From: Deroplatys truncata
Taxonomy: Eukaryota; Arthropoda; Insecta; Mantodea; Mantidae
Direction: 5' to 3'
DNA: 64,000 nucleotides
Assembly (NCBI GenBank): GCA_030765065.1
Contig: CM060980.1
Span: 59,938,364 to 60,002,363 of the forward strand
Of the stretch, positions 11,181 to 24,149 are shown piece after piece. Within the stretch, counting starts at the first letter, position 1. Each line of letters starts with the position of its first letter. The translations under genes were made by a program, and so were the position numbers. The notes under the pieces were generated by a model. The model made no database searches and was not told where the DNA came from. It saw nothing but the letters and a program-made list of their open reading frames with translations.

Positions 11181-14100
11181 GTATGTAAATATATTGTATG
11201 TTTAATTATACTGTAAACATGTTTATAGTAATGGAGAAGACGTGATTGCAAGAATGTCATTTGTCGTTGACAGTCATCATATTTCTCACTATCATTATTA
11301 TGTGATATTACATTGTTGTTATTATTATTAATAATAATAATTTTACCGGCAGATTGATGAAAACCCTTCGTCCGATTTTTCAGAGTAGGGGATTAAGAGG
11401 TTTTTCCTTCTAAAAGAGATTAATCAAAAATATTTTTCGCAAAACAACAAATCTTTCGCTATACATGTGTGAAAATTTAGAATCCCATAAGCTCAGAAAA
11501 TATCCATTTGTGTTAGGAAAGAAAGAAAAAAAGAATGATTTTTGCCAGAAGCACGCATCTTGACACCCATTGTCCATTTGCTGAAATACGTCTTTCAATA
11601 GAAGGTGGAGAATATGCGAGCGCAAAGCAAAAAACTGAAAAAAAAATTCTAACCAAGAGGGGTTGGAGAGGAATGAAAAATTAAAATGCAAAACTCCTAG
11701 TCACTCTGCACCGTGAATTCTCATTCCTACCGAGTGTAACTCCTTTTTTTTCTTCTCCTCCTAACATCAGCCATTACCGAATGATCTCCCGTTATAGATA
11801 TATACACCCTATCTTCGCTGAGGTACTCCTTTTTTTCGCTCCCATCTCCACTCCTTTTTACCATTCTTTTCATTTACCATTCACGCGCCACTTTCCTTTA
11901 TTTCGGATTTGTGTGCGTGGTAGTGTGGGCCCTGCCTTCTCTTATTTGCCTGATCGATGGAGAAGAGGAAACGGCGAGAAACATAGCTGCTGGTTCCATT
12001 TCACAGATTGACTGTCTGGAATATTGATGAGGCAACCAAACATGTAACTCGCAAGGTAGGATGCTGCAGATGTCTTCAATACAAACATAAGGTGTCCCCT
12101 TCCATCCATTCCACTTGTCAATAACTTCTTCCTTGCCTCAGCACAGAATTATTCCTCTGGGAACTCCATATTTGCAACCAATTCTAATTAAACATCCCCA
12201 AGTGTCGCTTTACAAGTTGGCAATGTTGTGATAGTTACAACTTACATTTGCTAAAAGCTTCGTGTTAATGGCAAGCAAAAATAACAATCATCCCTCACTG
12301 AGATGCACTAGATGCTTTTTTTAATCTTATTTCCAAACTTTATAACTGAGGAATGTCATCACAAAACTTGTCATTTATGAAGCCTTTTCACAAAAGACAT
12401 AATCGTGAAGTATTGCTTTAAATTTCAGGATTATTCCTTCCTTTTCAGAATCAAGCGGTAGAATTAACAAAATTTGTAGGAATTATTGGTAAACTTTGTT
12501 ATACTCTTCTTATTCATTCTTTAATTTTGTATCAATTTAACAAAATATGAAGTGTATTCACAATAATACGATACTCGTACATTGCGATACAAGCGCGTTA
12601 AGTTTATCATTCAGAACGAGGAAGAAGTTTAAGATTACGAGACGAAGTCGAATATTTTTACTTCCGAGTTTCTATAAAAGACATAACAAATGTGCATAGA
12701 TACTATTTCTTCGGTAGATGGTGAATAATATAAATACTTACGTAATAATAAAGTTAATCATTATCAGCTATTCAAAAATACGATAGTACAAAAATCGACC
12801 GCGCCAGGCTCTGCAAACTGGTCGTGTTGACCAATCGGTCAACAACTGAAGGTGAGATGTCTGCTTGCGCCGAAAGGGTTATATTTAAATGTTGCATGAA
12901 TGAAATCGTAAGTGCATCTTAACAAATAAAGGGAAGCAAAGAGGGTAGGATTTAAATGGTAACGGTTAAATATAAAATATTATTATACTGCATGCCTGAA
13001 ACAAGAAACATACATATCAATAGAGGATTATTTAAATGTTAATAATCAAATTATATGATATTTTGGTACAATGATAAGTTGGTTGCTTGAGAAGTTCATG
13101 AAACGCTACTTAACGACGTATCAAATGAGGTATTGTAATGAATTTACTTTGATATATTTTGGATAAAAATGTCCCGGAAAATGGAAACGACGGATAACTT
13201 AGAACGCTTTGAAATAATAAGCATTTCGAACCAAACACGTGTGTAAGATAAGTGGTAGTTGATACAGCTTTTGCGAAACAGAATGCTTCGTGCAAAAGCA
13301 CTGCGTGTAAAGGGAAAGAAGTGAGTATTTTTACGTTTGGCGAAAGATGGAGTGCTGCGGAATAAGTCAGTTCATTTTTAGTTTCAAGCTCAGACTATTA
13401 TTTTAAAGAGGAACAACCAGAGGCTATAAAGATATAACAGTCATACAAAACCAGGAAATAAAACGAATGTGAAATTCAGTGTCACAGTATTCTATGTGAG
13501 CGAGGAAACAGAGTCAGCCAGTGTAGATAGGGATTATTGATAAAGTTTATAGTTTATTTTAAAGGAGGATAGTGGAAAGTCAAATAGTTTTCACCAGGCC
13601 CTGATTTTGACGACCTAAAATGTTTAGTGATCAACATTTTTATAAATGGCATAAATAATTTAAAAGTGCCTACAATTGAGATTTATTTAATGTACTAAAA
13701 TTAGTGCATAGAAAGTTTAAAATAATTTATACATAGGTATAACTGATATAATAGCAGAAAAAGTGGATAAAAGAATGATAAAATAATTTAGACATTAATT
13801 AAAATACATTTGTCATGTGTTTTGTTTGTAGAATGTGAAAATAAAGTCAATAATAATATTGTTTTAGTAGCAGGTCCTACAAAACTGTAGCATTATCTCC
13901 TTTGAGTTCTCAGATTATAAAAAATTCATAGGAAATGAAGAGAACTTCATAGCCTATGACACGACATAAGGGTAAGGACAATAGTAATCTGGCTGTACAC
14001 ACTCATTAAAAGGAAAACTGTCCTGTCTCATCCCCAGTTTTTGACATGAATTCATAATTATAATGATAATTGCCTCCCTTGCAATAGCTACCACTCTACC

Positions 14101-14273
14101 CACAAGCAATAATTTCCAGATTAACGATTAAATAGTAATGCAATATTTTTCTCCAAGAATGTGAGTAAAAAATGTACAAAGTTACTCTTTGTTCTCAGCT
14201 TAATAATGAACATTTCTGATGTTTGAAAAGTTATGGTTATGTAAAATGTAAATAATATAAAACTTTCTATGAC
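11181..14273. other. No recognised gene in 3.1 kb
   Basis: AT-rich. Contains a short ATT/AAT run at about 11315-11342 and a perfect 7-bp-stem hairpin at 12826-12843 (GTTGACC-AATC-GGTCAAC). The short ORFs (11410-11691, 11781-12011, 13110-13301) show no family motif and no supporting context. Confidence 0.5.
12826..12843. repeat. Perfect small hairpin
   Basis: GTTGACC, loop AATC, GGTCAAC. It lies about 45 bp upstream of a TATATTTAAAT string. Function unknown. Confidence 0.5.
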
Positions 14274-14274
14274 G

Positions 14275-14336
<62 letters not shown>
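14274..14336. repeat. (AAT)n tract, tail of the minus-strand retroelement
   Basis: About 20 uninterrupted AAT units. On the minus strand they follow GGGCTGTAGCGCCACGGT, so this is best read as the (ATT)n tail of the gag-like retroelement at 14337-15547. Confidence 0.85.
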
Positions 14337-14338
<2 letters not shown>

Positions 14339-14977
14339 CGTGGCGCTACAGCCCATGAAGCGCCTAGTCTTGCAGACCCGACTTTTTTTGGGGGGGGTTA
14401 AGGATGAGGAAGTTTATGAGGTGTTGGATAGGAGTCGACAGGAGATAAAGGTGAGGGATGGTTGAGTACCGTGTTAGCACCTCCGTTAGTACATGTTAAT
14501 ACTAGCTGCCGGGAGCGATGGAACTGGACCGGGTTAACAACCATGGCACAAACAATTGCTCTTAATTTTCAAAAAGTTTCTGGCATGTGGGGGTTTCAAC
14601 CGTTGTTGCGCCGGTAGTTGTAGATGGGTGGATGTGGAAGTACGTGTGTTTCCATAAACGCCCGGATAAGAGTGTAGCCTTCCTGCAGTTGCTGATGGTT
14701 GTTCTGAAGTTGTTGCAGTTTCTGATGAACGGTGGTTTCTGATTGCAAGTGCTGCTCTCGAAGCCCATCAATCGAGGCCTCAAGGGCACTCAGTCGCGCG
14801 GGTCGATCGTCGCAGTCGCTGTCAGTGGCGTAGTCTGGTTCCATGAGGTGGCGCTCGATGCTTGGAAGCCCGTTGCAGCGCCTCTAGGCGAAGGCCGAGG
14901 TCCCGAAGGGTGTGCTGGATGCTCTCAACGGCATCCTGGATGTCTGGAGTCATGGAAGTGCAGGAAGGCCCTTGTGC

Positions 14978-15012
<35 letters not shown>

Positions 15013-15547
15013 TGCTGGTGTGCTCTGTGCTGGTGTGTTCCGCGTTGTAGTGTTCTGCTGTGTGTTGTTCGGCGCTGTTGGTGCTGGAGGTGTGTCCGGC
15101 GGTGCAGAAGGCGATGTTTGTTGACGGCGAGTTGGTTGTGCTCGTGGGTAGAGCGGGCAAGAAGCCTGGCCTGTGAAGTGGTCACCATCGCCGCAAGTAG
15201 CGCAGTAACGGTGGCGAAATGCCACATTAGACCCTACTATTGGTCTCATGCCCACATAGGCACGACAGAAATGGGCGATCATCCAACCGATATGGGGAGG
15301 TGATGTGGCCAGTATCGCGCATCATCCAACTGGAATGTACTTGTAGGCCTCCTTGGTCGGGATCGCTACCTATCGCAGCTCTCACTTTCCTCACGATGCT
15401 GAGTGGGCACCGGTCATATAACCGGCACTTAAAAAACCTGCACGCCATGAGAGTGATCGAACCCGGACGCTTTCCGTGACCGCGAACCAGAGCACCATGC
15501 ATTAGATTGCTGTGACACGGCGTAGGACAGAACACGCATATACCCAA
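14337..15547 (-). pseudogene. Gag/ORF1-like retroelement remnant, GC-rich
   Basis: The minus strand carries a GC-rich coding remnant. From 15547 a frame contains PGSITLMACRFFKC and a stretch ending WMMRDTGHIT. A frameshift near 15300 leads to IAHFCRAYVGMRP and a zinc-knuckle-like CATCGDGDHFTGQASC (C-x2-C-x4-H-x6-C, about 15206-15160), then SCPLYPRAQPTRR and a Pro/Thr/Gln-rich linker. A (TG)n tract at 14980-15011 lies inside the coding sequence. Beyond it come MTPDIQDAVESIQHTLRDLG and a coiled-coil-like RLSALEASIDGLREQH region, with a stop near 14596. A 3' UTR and (ATT)n tail follow. This layout fits a nucleic-acid-binding ORF1 of a non-LTR element. There is no RT, so it may be a non-autonomous or truncated copy. 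The clade is not assigned. Confidence 0.55.
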
Positions 15548-17522
15548 TGTAAATCTAAGAAAATCATTAAAAAACGCTTAGAAAATGCTCCAAAATAAAA
15601 ATTGAAATAAACCAACAAAACATTGCCTAATAAATATGTATTTTCATGATCTGGGACCCATGATAAGGATTTATGTACACATTAGCTAGCAACGCCTATG
15701 TACAAAAATTAAAATATGACATGTTCTCAGAATTCGGGTCCTGGTTATAACAATATATGACTCTAGTATTTCTCATTCTATATTGTAAGTAAACTCATTG
15801 TTATGGAATATTTTATTTAATTTCAAAATCACTACAGGGATGTACGGGTTAGGAAAATTTGTCAAATGCTTTTGTATAAAAAAACGATTCCTAGGAATAT
15901 CGTACTTTTGTTCAATGAACTATACAGCTAATGCATCGCCCAGACTGAATAGCACTAAAACGTAATTTGTGCTTCATGGTTTTGGAGCCAAAGGAAGCAT
16001 AAAAATAAAACTTTTCTTTCCTATTACAAAGAACCGGTGGGCTTTTCATGCAATAAATTTTTACGATGCGCCCTGCTTGCTCTCCGCCGCCCATCTTAAA
16101 CATTAATTTATGTTACGGCTGATGTATTGTGTGGAAAGCTTCTCCTAGTGTTCTTCTTGTCACCCTGATCGTTTAAAAAATGGTTATACGATTTGTACCG
16201 TACCTTTTTATCTATCTTTCATATTCGCTTTTTTCTCTCTTTGGGAGCGAGAAGAAGAGAAGAGGATGTATTTAAACCCTTCAATGTCGTGTGAAATGAA
16301 AGAAGTGAGACCACCCCCTAAGGCAGTTCGACGTGGCTGCAATGCCCTCCATGCAGCCAGGAATGTAGTGGCTTCTTATTTATGGCAACAGTTAAAAATA
16401 ACAAAATATCCAGCATTGAACCGTGGCTCTAAATTAATATTCCAGCAGTCTAAAGCCAAGAACGACAGTGGCAAGAGGGGAGAGGGGCACATGTCGAATG
16501 TTGGAGAACACAAATGGCCTCAGTGCAGGAGTGGAACAACGGCGCAGGTGTTAAATTTATAATAATAGCCATATGGTGTGATAGCTGTAAAAACTTGGGA
16601 CTGTACAAAGGAAAAACCAACATAATAGTGATATTTGTCACACAAATGAAAAACTGAAAATATGACTTCGATTTGCACTCTTGGAGATGAAACCAGCCAG
16701 TTAATATACATGCAAAAGAAAAACGGTAGGCTATGGCTTGCAACTAGATAATTAGTGTTTCTTAAGGTAAACTGCATCTGTGTAATTTGTCCAAAAATTG
16801 TGAAACATTACACAAATTAGGTTTATTTATAATAAAATAATATGAATTCTATACTTTAACAAAACATAGTTCTTCTACTTGGCATATTTAAACTGCCAAT
16901 TAACTGGACATGCGCATGCTCATTACTGGGTATGTCCAAAGTTATACCCTGTTTCCTCATAAAGTGTTTTGTTCAGCATTTTTCCATACTCAAGATATTT
17001 CACACAATACAATTTTTTACTAATTTATTTCAAAATGTTTGTACTGTCTCTTAAAGCTACATTCAAGAAAATTACCATATAGTTTTTTAAATCAAGGTTC
17101 CGATTTCAATAAACATTATTAACTTTTGAAAAATCAAGAGATTTGGAGATACAGAAATTAATACATTTACTGCAATAATGAGGGTTTAATATAAGAAATA
17201 AGATATAATAGTTCATTTCATAAACTAGTTTTACGTTAAATCTAAAACTTTGATGTGAATATTTTTAAAAATACTTTTGTATGTAGCAGGTTAATTAGAA
17301 CAATGAATTTATACAATAAAAACTAATGTTTAAATAACTATGCCAGTTAGAATTTTGAAACATGGAAAAAACATTACTGTTATTATCTGTAATAAGTAGC
17401 ATAAATTTCAACATGGTATGTTGCATATTGAGGATTTACCAAACTTCAGAGATGATTTATCTTAAGTAAGTTAAATGCTGCAATTGTTGGATTTACAACT
17501 AATATTATGCAAATATATTTTA
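15548..17522. other. No recognised gene in 2.0 kb
   Basis: AT-rich. One 98-codon ORF at 16266-16562 (+) begins after a purine-rich leader (GAGAAGAAGAGAAGAGG) but has no recognisable motif; it is overlapped by antisense ORFs of similar size and is probably chance. Confidence 0.4.
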
Positions 17523-18379
17523 AAAAGTCTTGTGTTACATTCACATAAAAGTCTCTACCCACAATTGCTTTTTTGTATAACTTCTACAAACTTTTCTTAC
17601 GAAAACTTATTTTGATATGTATTTCAGGTTAAACGAGGTAAACCTTACAAAAGTAGTTTCGTTGCATATTTCGTTTATGTAACAAAGAAGAAGAAGAAAC
17701 CGAATAGCTTTTTAGATGTTTAAAAATCGGGGCATTGTCTGCTGGCCTAAAAATTCCAAAGTCGTTTATGACATCGTGAGAAACAACTGAACAGCAACAG
17801 CACTTAAAAATTATAAAATCAATAACAACGGATGTTTCGGAAATAGCTAATGCCACAAAAAGGCTTATTTTAAATAAATGTTCTGGTTTAAATAGATCTA
17901 CAGTTTTTTTTGTGTAATACGTATTTTGTCTATCTTCTTTGGTTTACAAGCTTTACAAAACCATAAAAAGAAATGTTTTGGAATAAAGAGGAGTTTTACA
18001 GGCTATATTATATGTTTTATTTGTCTTGTAATTTTCTTATTATGTGGTATTTTAATCCAAATAGATTTAGCCATTTTTGAGGTAACAAACTTTGAAAACA
18101 TTTCCACTTAAAAGGTAGTTTTGAGTGCCAGGTTTCTTTTGAAAATCTCCGTGTTACGACTTTGGATAATACTGAACTTAATACCAAGGTCGGTATTTAT
18201 CGACTTTTCATTTTTCATTTACACGTTCACACATGCGCGCGCTCATGGATGTTGTTCTAAAAATGTTTTTTTTTTTACTCAGGAGGTTCAAAAAATACAT
18301 TTCCATTGAAATTTTGATATCGAATTTTGGATGGTATACAATACCTTCTCTCCTACTGGGTACTTTGTAGAGAAAGTAA
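17523..18379 (+). mobile_element. AHR repeat copy E, diverged but near full length
   Basis: Starts GTCTTGTGTTACATTCACAT and ends TTGTAGAGAAAGTAAA, with body blocks in family order (TTGTCATG-like, GTAATTTTC, GGTAGTTTTGAGTG, CGAATTTTGGATGG). It is clearly older than A-D. The internal CA tract is reduced to a few ACAC/GCGC units near 18220-18242. Confidence 0.65.
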
Positions 18380-19198
18380 ATATATATATCACCATATAAT
18401 TATATAAACTGAATCAAAAGACAGCTTGTATTGATTGGCAATTACACTTATTTTCAGTTGCGTTAATTCCACTCCCAATTTTTGTAAGACGAATTCATTT
18501 AAAATTGGCTTGTATTACGCCTTTTTACTACTCTTGTCTTTAAACATATAGAAGTAAATCTCATTTACTAATCAAACTGGACCTGAGCCAGTAACTGATA
18601 GAGAAATTAAAAATAAAACAAAAATGGTCCGTTCACACAACCTCCTCGACCTATTACAAATTTACGTACATTTCTTATACACTACAGCCTTCATGAGAAC
18701 GTTATTAACTGTTTTATCCACATTGCGTTATTCGCTATCAGTTTTGCTAATAAATGCCTTGAAACTCAGGAATAAACACTTAACTGTTTACAATATAGGA
18801 AAATCTTTGAATGTTTATTAGAAGCACAAAGTTAATCTTTCGTAAGCTACGAGCATGATGGAATAGACTACTAATCTGTGGTTGCAGAAATAAGCTGATG
18901 AGAAGGAAAAAACATTCGAATCAGAAACTTTCAAGCATCCTTTTCATATGGGTAAGTTATACCTATATTGGAATATGTAATCAATAATCACACAGTATAG
19001 AATATATCGAAAACACCTAAATACTATTTGACACAACCTGTATACATTAGTGAGTCTACATGTTATTCTGATATAAGGTTTAGCTTCCAAGCTACACACG
19101 ATTATACAGAATTTCAATCAGAATAATAGAAGGGAACGTCACAGGCTAATCATTGAAAACCCAAGATATACATTGTATTCCTCATGTCACTGGCCAAA
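18380..19198. other. No recognised feature
   Basis: AT-rich spacer. The 65-codon ORF at 18624 has no family features. Confidence 0.4.
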
Positions 19199-19224
19199 GA
19201 TATATATATATATATATATATATT
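19199..19224. repeat. (TA)n microsatellite
   Basis: About 13 TA units. Confidence 0.85.
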
Positions 19225-19239
19225 TGAGTACAAATTGTT

Positions 19240-19516
19240 AAGAGTTTCTTTTGAGAGCTAATTAACGAAAAGCTTTCCACATACAGGGTTGTTAGAAAGG
19301 GTGAGAGAGATTTAATGAAAATCTTTGTGTTGTATAGTTTGAAGATGCAAAACATGGGTTTGGTTTGTTTGAAATGACTTTGCTTTTAAGTTATGCGGTT
19401 CACAAACAGACAGACAGACATCCCCTTTTCTAAAAACACTCTGGGTTCATGAAACCTCAAGATGTCTTTTCATGTCTGGATGAAATATAATACTTTCAGG
19501 GTTAATCACTATAGAA
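19240..19516 (+). mobile_element. AHR repeat fragment F
   Basis: Matches the hairpin-side third of the family: GAAAATCTTTGTGTTG, then AAGTTATGCGGTTCACAAACAGACAGACAGAC, then GGATGAAATATAATACTTTC, ending CTATAGAAAGAAGAAAG. The terminal hairpin is lost. Diverged and 5'-truncated. Confidence 0.5.
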
Positions 19517-19603
19517 AGAAGAAAGCCAAAATAATAAAGCCGATAAAATCATAAAAACTGAGAGGTGTCGTTTGGAATATTGTGTTTATCCATACGTTCG
19601 GTG

Positions 19604-20164
19604 TACCAGAGCATACAACGAGCGAGGTGGAGCCGCGCTAACGTGTGCGATTTACATTCTGGAGGCCCGAGTTCGATCCCCGGCGCTCGCCCTCTCTGAT
19701 CCATGTCTTTTCGTGCTTTCCCCGGTTCAGCAGGCGATTGCTGGGGTGGTTTCTTCTCTACCAGGATTTCCTTTCCAAAATTTCCCTTTCATTCCGTATC
19801 CGTCTTGTCTTTCCTTTCTGGTGTGCTTCTAGCTTTCGTGGCCTATGGCAGTGGCGGAAGATGGCGCGGATGCTTGCTCAATGGACAGAGTACTCCTTGT
19901 GAACACCAGGGGGCTGCTTAGGTTGTTGGGTCATTCATCACCCAGTCTCGGCGGCTCCAGCAGTACGGGAGTCTGCGAGCTTAGAAACGCTAGGGACTTG
20001 CTCGTGTCTCTTTCGCCTGTCTACCTGCGGCCTATAGTCTCCTGTGGTTCCTTCACTTCATCCCTGCCTCCTGGAGGGGTGGTAGCCGCAATAGATCTGT
20101 GCAGGTCGCAGCGCGTGAGGTGTTCCCTTCCGTTAAATCATCTATACCTATACCAGAGCATACA
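19604..20164 (+). mobile_element. SINE family 1, copy 1, with 14-bp target duplication
   Basis: The insert (19618-20150, 533 bp) is flanked by direct repeats TACCAGAGCATACA at 19604-19617 and 20151-20164, the signature of target-primed reverse transcription. It begins with a tRNA-like head: GCGAGG pairing with CTCGCC, and a B box GAGTTCGATCCCC at about 19668-19680. The body contains CCCGGTTCAGCAGGCG and GCTGGGGTGG, followed by a second GC-rich part ending CCTCCTGGAGGGG near 20080. Other copies are at 42300-42840, 54170-54490 and 56452-56990. The apparent ORFs in the region belong to the SINE. Confidence 0.8.
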
Positions 20165-21097
20165 GATCGTTGAAACCACGTGTGAAATATTTAAGTTAAA
20201 CATAATCAGAATTTCACATTTTTAAGAAATAGTTTAAGATATAAGCAATACTCCATATTTCTTGTTTTGTCGAAACTCTTCACAACCTCGAAGACAAAGC
20301 AACGACTGAGATACCTCAGCTGATAAACGCACCCTTGACACGTCCTGCGCCTCTGCTACGCAGTGGTATAATACCGAGGTCAATGCCTCCACACAACATA
20401 CTTTATTAATTCCCCCATTATTATATACAGAGTATACGTTACTACAATTTGTTATTTATTTTGTATTTATTCTGAGTTCTTAAAGGTTTAGTAACAATCA
20501 AACTAATGTGAAAAATAAGCGAATACAATTTTATATAAAATTTAGTCCTTCATCCCCTCCCACTGCAACTACATATTTAGTTGTTCCATCATCGTCATAA
20601 ACATCAAAGATAGGCCAAAGCTCCGCTTCAATCTCACTAGGATGCTACATGTCGCATAGTATTGTGTGTAGTAACTATGGAGTCATTCCAATTTTCTTTC
20701 ATCGCCGAATCATGACCTTTAAGGTAAAAATTTGCAGTTCATATTTTCTTCCTTATATCTTCATCAAAGAGGACATTAGCGCGCTATATAAATCTCATTC
20801 CTGTTGAATGTTTTCAGAATGCCATATCGTATTAAACACCACATTTACACCTCACTCGCACTCTCACTCTCATTCTCACTCTCTATCTCTCCATCTCTCA
20901 ACATTTTTCTGAAATATTTCACCTTTTACGGGAGGGGTTGCAAATCGATAGTCGGGAAAATGGAACAGCATAATTTGGTATTAGATTATTTCGAGGATGT
21001 CACTCTCAAATTGTAATGGTGTGATCTACTCACATACAAAATTTAAAACTGTACACAAATTAGCATTATAAGAATATCAATGACCAGCTCGGATTCC

Positions 21098-21099
<2 letters not shown>
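20165..21099. other. Unassigned; CACTCT-rich patch
   Basis: At 20848-20893 there is a CACTCT/CTCTAT-rich run. At 20276-20335 a segment (AAGCAACGACTGAGAT, CAGCTGATAAACGC) resembles the right end of the TIR element near 49.87 kb, possibly a decayed end. Nothing else was recognised. Confidence 0.35.
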
Positions 21100-21144
<45 letters not shown>

Positions 21145-22075
21145 CGCGCGTGCGCCTTGAACATCACATCTCAAAAAAAGAAAATTAGAATAATTATCAA
21201 ACTTGGTGTTTAGGTATCAGTACCTTCCAAAGATGCGACACGAAGACTTTCAAGAAAATCCCCCGCCGCAAATAACTATTTACATGGAACATTTTTAGAA
21301 ATGACTTGAATCAAAATACCATATACTAAATATATTTACATCAGAAATAAAATGTATATCTTGAATTATCTGTGAATAGCCTTGAAATCCATCTCATTCG
21401 GAAGGAATTTTGTTTAATCTTATAAAACTGGTAAATGTTAAACGATAGAGAGCACTACTACACAAAAAATGTAGATATCTTTAAAACACACACTTTATTT
21501 CAAATGACCTTTTTGTGGCATCAGCCATTTCCGAGATATTCGTTATTAATGGAATTGCTCAATATTTTATTTAGATTCCCGGTTGGGGTATGGGATTTTT
21601 ATCTAGCCAAGATTATTCCCTATCCTCAGCAGAGTCTGGAAGTATAAATGAGAGTATGAATTATGTGATCTAATGAATAAAACCGAAAGTTTACCAGAAA
21701 TCCAATGACAAGCGAATGCAAGTTAACACAATTGCCTATACGCAAGGATATGTTCTAAATGAAAGGTCGCCGATAAGAGCACTGTAGTTAAAGGCGGGGT
21801 ATAAATGGAACTAAAAAAATTGTCAGTCATTCTTTTCAAGTCCTTTGATATTCAGTTGTTTCTCGCAATTGCACGCAAAGAGCATAGCATTTTAAGGCCA
21901 GTATATAGAGTCCATTTCTTAAACATTTGACTGTCGCTATTTCCTTTCCGGAAAGGGTTATCTCAATTAAAATGAACAAGATAGGAAAATAATCTTTCGT
22001 AAGAATAATTTGTGTACCCACTAATAAACGATAGAGGGTAGACAAAGTCATGTGAATGTAACACATCAGATCTTT
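21100..22075 (-). mobile_element. AHR repeat copy G, lacking the hairpin end
   Basis: Starts abruptly at a (TG)n tract (21104-21142) and carries the family body in minus orientation (TGCGACACGAAGACTTTC, TACATGGAACATTTTTAG, AAAAATGTAGATATC). It ends GACAAAGTCATGTGAATG...CATCAGATC. The hairpin side beyond the TG tract is missing. It belongs to the older subfamily (CTAATAAACGATAGAGGG before the end). Confidence 0.75.
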
Positions 22076-22365
22076 AAATTTAGAAGGCGTTGAAGTCAAA
22101 ATGATAGAAACAAATGCTAATGTTCCATCGGATTCTATGTATAGGAATGTGGATCTCTCATAAGTAACACTAGTTTCTAGTGAAATGAGTGTAAAAACGC
22201 TTTTAATGTAAATCATATCGCAAACCAATACTAGTGTCATCCAATGGAAATGTCCACCAAAATGGGTTAGAATTGAATCCTTATGGCGAGCATTGATAAC
22301 GGTGCAAACAGAGCTAACTAATAGTTTAAAAAAATCGGTTATTAAGCGTTTCTTAGATTCCCGTA

Positions 22366-22492
22366 ACGTAGATTTACGACACGTAAAAGAACATTAAGCC
22401 TGATAAAGGGGGCTCTGAGCAAACTTTCTAGGCCGTGACCGTAGAATGGGACATTAAGAACCAAGGTAGTTAAAGCTCGTCAATAATTTTTT
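22366..22492 (+). mobile_element. SINE family 2, 5'-truncated copy
   Basis: Matches the 3' half of the full SINE at 60690: CGTAGATTTACGACACGTAA, then AAGCCTGATAAAGGGGG, then GAATGGGACATTAAG. The tRNA-like head is absent. Confidence 0.75.
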
Positions 22493-22861
22493 ATGTTTGT
22501 TTCTGAAATTATGGTCAAAGCTACACAGATAAACATTGTTTTCGGATCCATTAATGCAACCTGTATTATTGTATAGCCATTTTAAAGTAAAAATGAAGCA
22601 TACGTGCGAAACAAACAACTTTACATATTTCAAGTCCCGTAATGGTATAACTGTTACATTTATTACAGGTACTTACTTATGCATTATCACCTAAACAGCC
22701 ATCATAGGCACAGAGAATTTACATATCCCTCAACATTTAAAAATGAAAACAAAAAAATCGGTAAAGATATAATGTGGGCAGTGCTTATTCACTGTTATAC
22801 ACTTGGTGGTATGAATACTCCTGCACTAACTTAACCTATGTACCCTGGCTGGCCTTCTGGC
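22493..22861. other. No recognised feature
   Basis: Unassigned spacer between a SINE fragment and a LINE. Confidence 0.4.
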
Positions 22862-24010
22862 TCATCTAACCATCCCTTGCTGCCTTTTATCCCTATTGCT
22901 CATCCACTTCCTCCTGCGTTTGTCCTTCTGCCTTTCTTATCTCTCTTACTTTTCTAATCCATTTCTCTTTTACTTTCTTTAGAAACTCCCCCATACTCTT
23001 ATTTTTCTTTTCTTCTTAACATTTTAATTGCTACTATTTTTCCATCCATTTTCCCCATTTATCCTCCCATACTTCTATTCTGCATTCTGCCAATTCCTTG
23101 CATTCTATCATATAATGCTCTGTGCTTTCACTACCTCCGCAAAATACGCAAATTCCGTTTTTTCTACCTCTTACCCTCTCAGATACAATGATCCTGTTCT
23201 CATCCATGCAAACGCTTCTTTTTCCGCTCTATTGCAATAATCCACATACCCTTTTTTTTCCCCATTTCCTTTTTACTAATATATAAAACCCCAATGGCTT
23301 TTTATTTTCTAAGCTTCCCCAAATCTCTTGTCTTTCTATGTCCTCCACTCTGTTTCTTACTGTTATCCAGAAGCCGTTGCTATTTCTTTCTCCTGTTCTC
23401 CAAATATCTCCCATTCCTATCTTCTCCATAATTTTTTCTACCCCTGTCCACCAGGTATTTGTGTTTTTATTACTTTTTTGTTGTTCCATGCAAATATTTA
23501 AAATTTCCCCTTCATCTTTTCTCATGCATCTAAACCCAAATTTTAATATCCTTTCTAGTATCACTCCCTTTCTTCTTGTTCTTCCTAATTCCACTAATGC
23601 TAATTCCCCTCGTGCTGATCTTGGTAATCCCAATGGCAATTTACAAAGCATTTTATAGCTCTGATCAATTTTTTGTTTTTGTTTAATTCGGATCCCACCC
23701 AAATTTATACTGCATATATCATTCTTGCTTCTACCAATGCTTCATACATTCTTTCTATCCATTTAGTTGGCATTTCTAATTTGTATTTGCACATCCTTAC
23801 TCCAATCATTGCAGCCTTTTCTTTAGCCATATCCTTCCTATTATGCGCTCCCCATTCACTTTTACTGCTCATTCTTACCCCCAAATAATTAAACACCTTG
23901 ACAAACTCTAACTTTAAACCTCCCATCTGCCATTTTTCTTGTTTTTTTAATTTATTTCCTCTTTTAAATGCCATAACTTTTGATTTATTTATATTTACTT
24001 TAATTCACCA
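22862..24010 (-). pseudogene. LINE remnant: post-RT region with zinc knuckle
   Basis: Minus-strand frames, in order: VMAFKRGNKLKKQEKW and FVKVFNYLGVRMSSKSEW (about 23980-23850), the post-RT stretch; KMLCKLPLGLPRSARGELAL with VELGRTRRKG (about 23655-23560); TWWTGVEKIMEKIG and RNRVEDIERQEIW; and then CVFCGGSESTEHYMIEC (C-x2-C-x7-H-x4-C) at about 23157-23105, the C-terminal zinc knuckle of many non-LTR pol proteins. About 350 codons survive with only a few frame changes, so it is moderately young. The RT core is absent: 5'-truncated. The plus-strand ORFs at 23028-23888 are antisense shadows. Confidence 0.75.
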
Positions 24011-24149
24011 TTCTTTGCAGAATTCATGTATTTCGTTGATTACTTAGCTACGCAGTTAACTGTTCGGCAAATAATGAGCGGTTTCAGGATGCCTGTAAGA
24101 TTTCTTAATACTAGCAATTCCTCTATTCCTTTCTACAAATATACCACAG

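Noticed and set aside
16266-16562. 98-codon ORF as a host gene
   Set aside because: No motif, no splice context, and antisense ORFs of equal length overlap it.
23028-23888. Plus-strand ORFs of 70-106 codons
   Set aside because: Antisense of the LINE coding remnant, which shows a zinc knuckle and other motifs on the minus strand.
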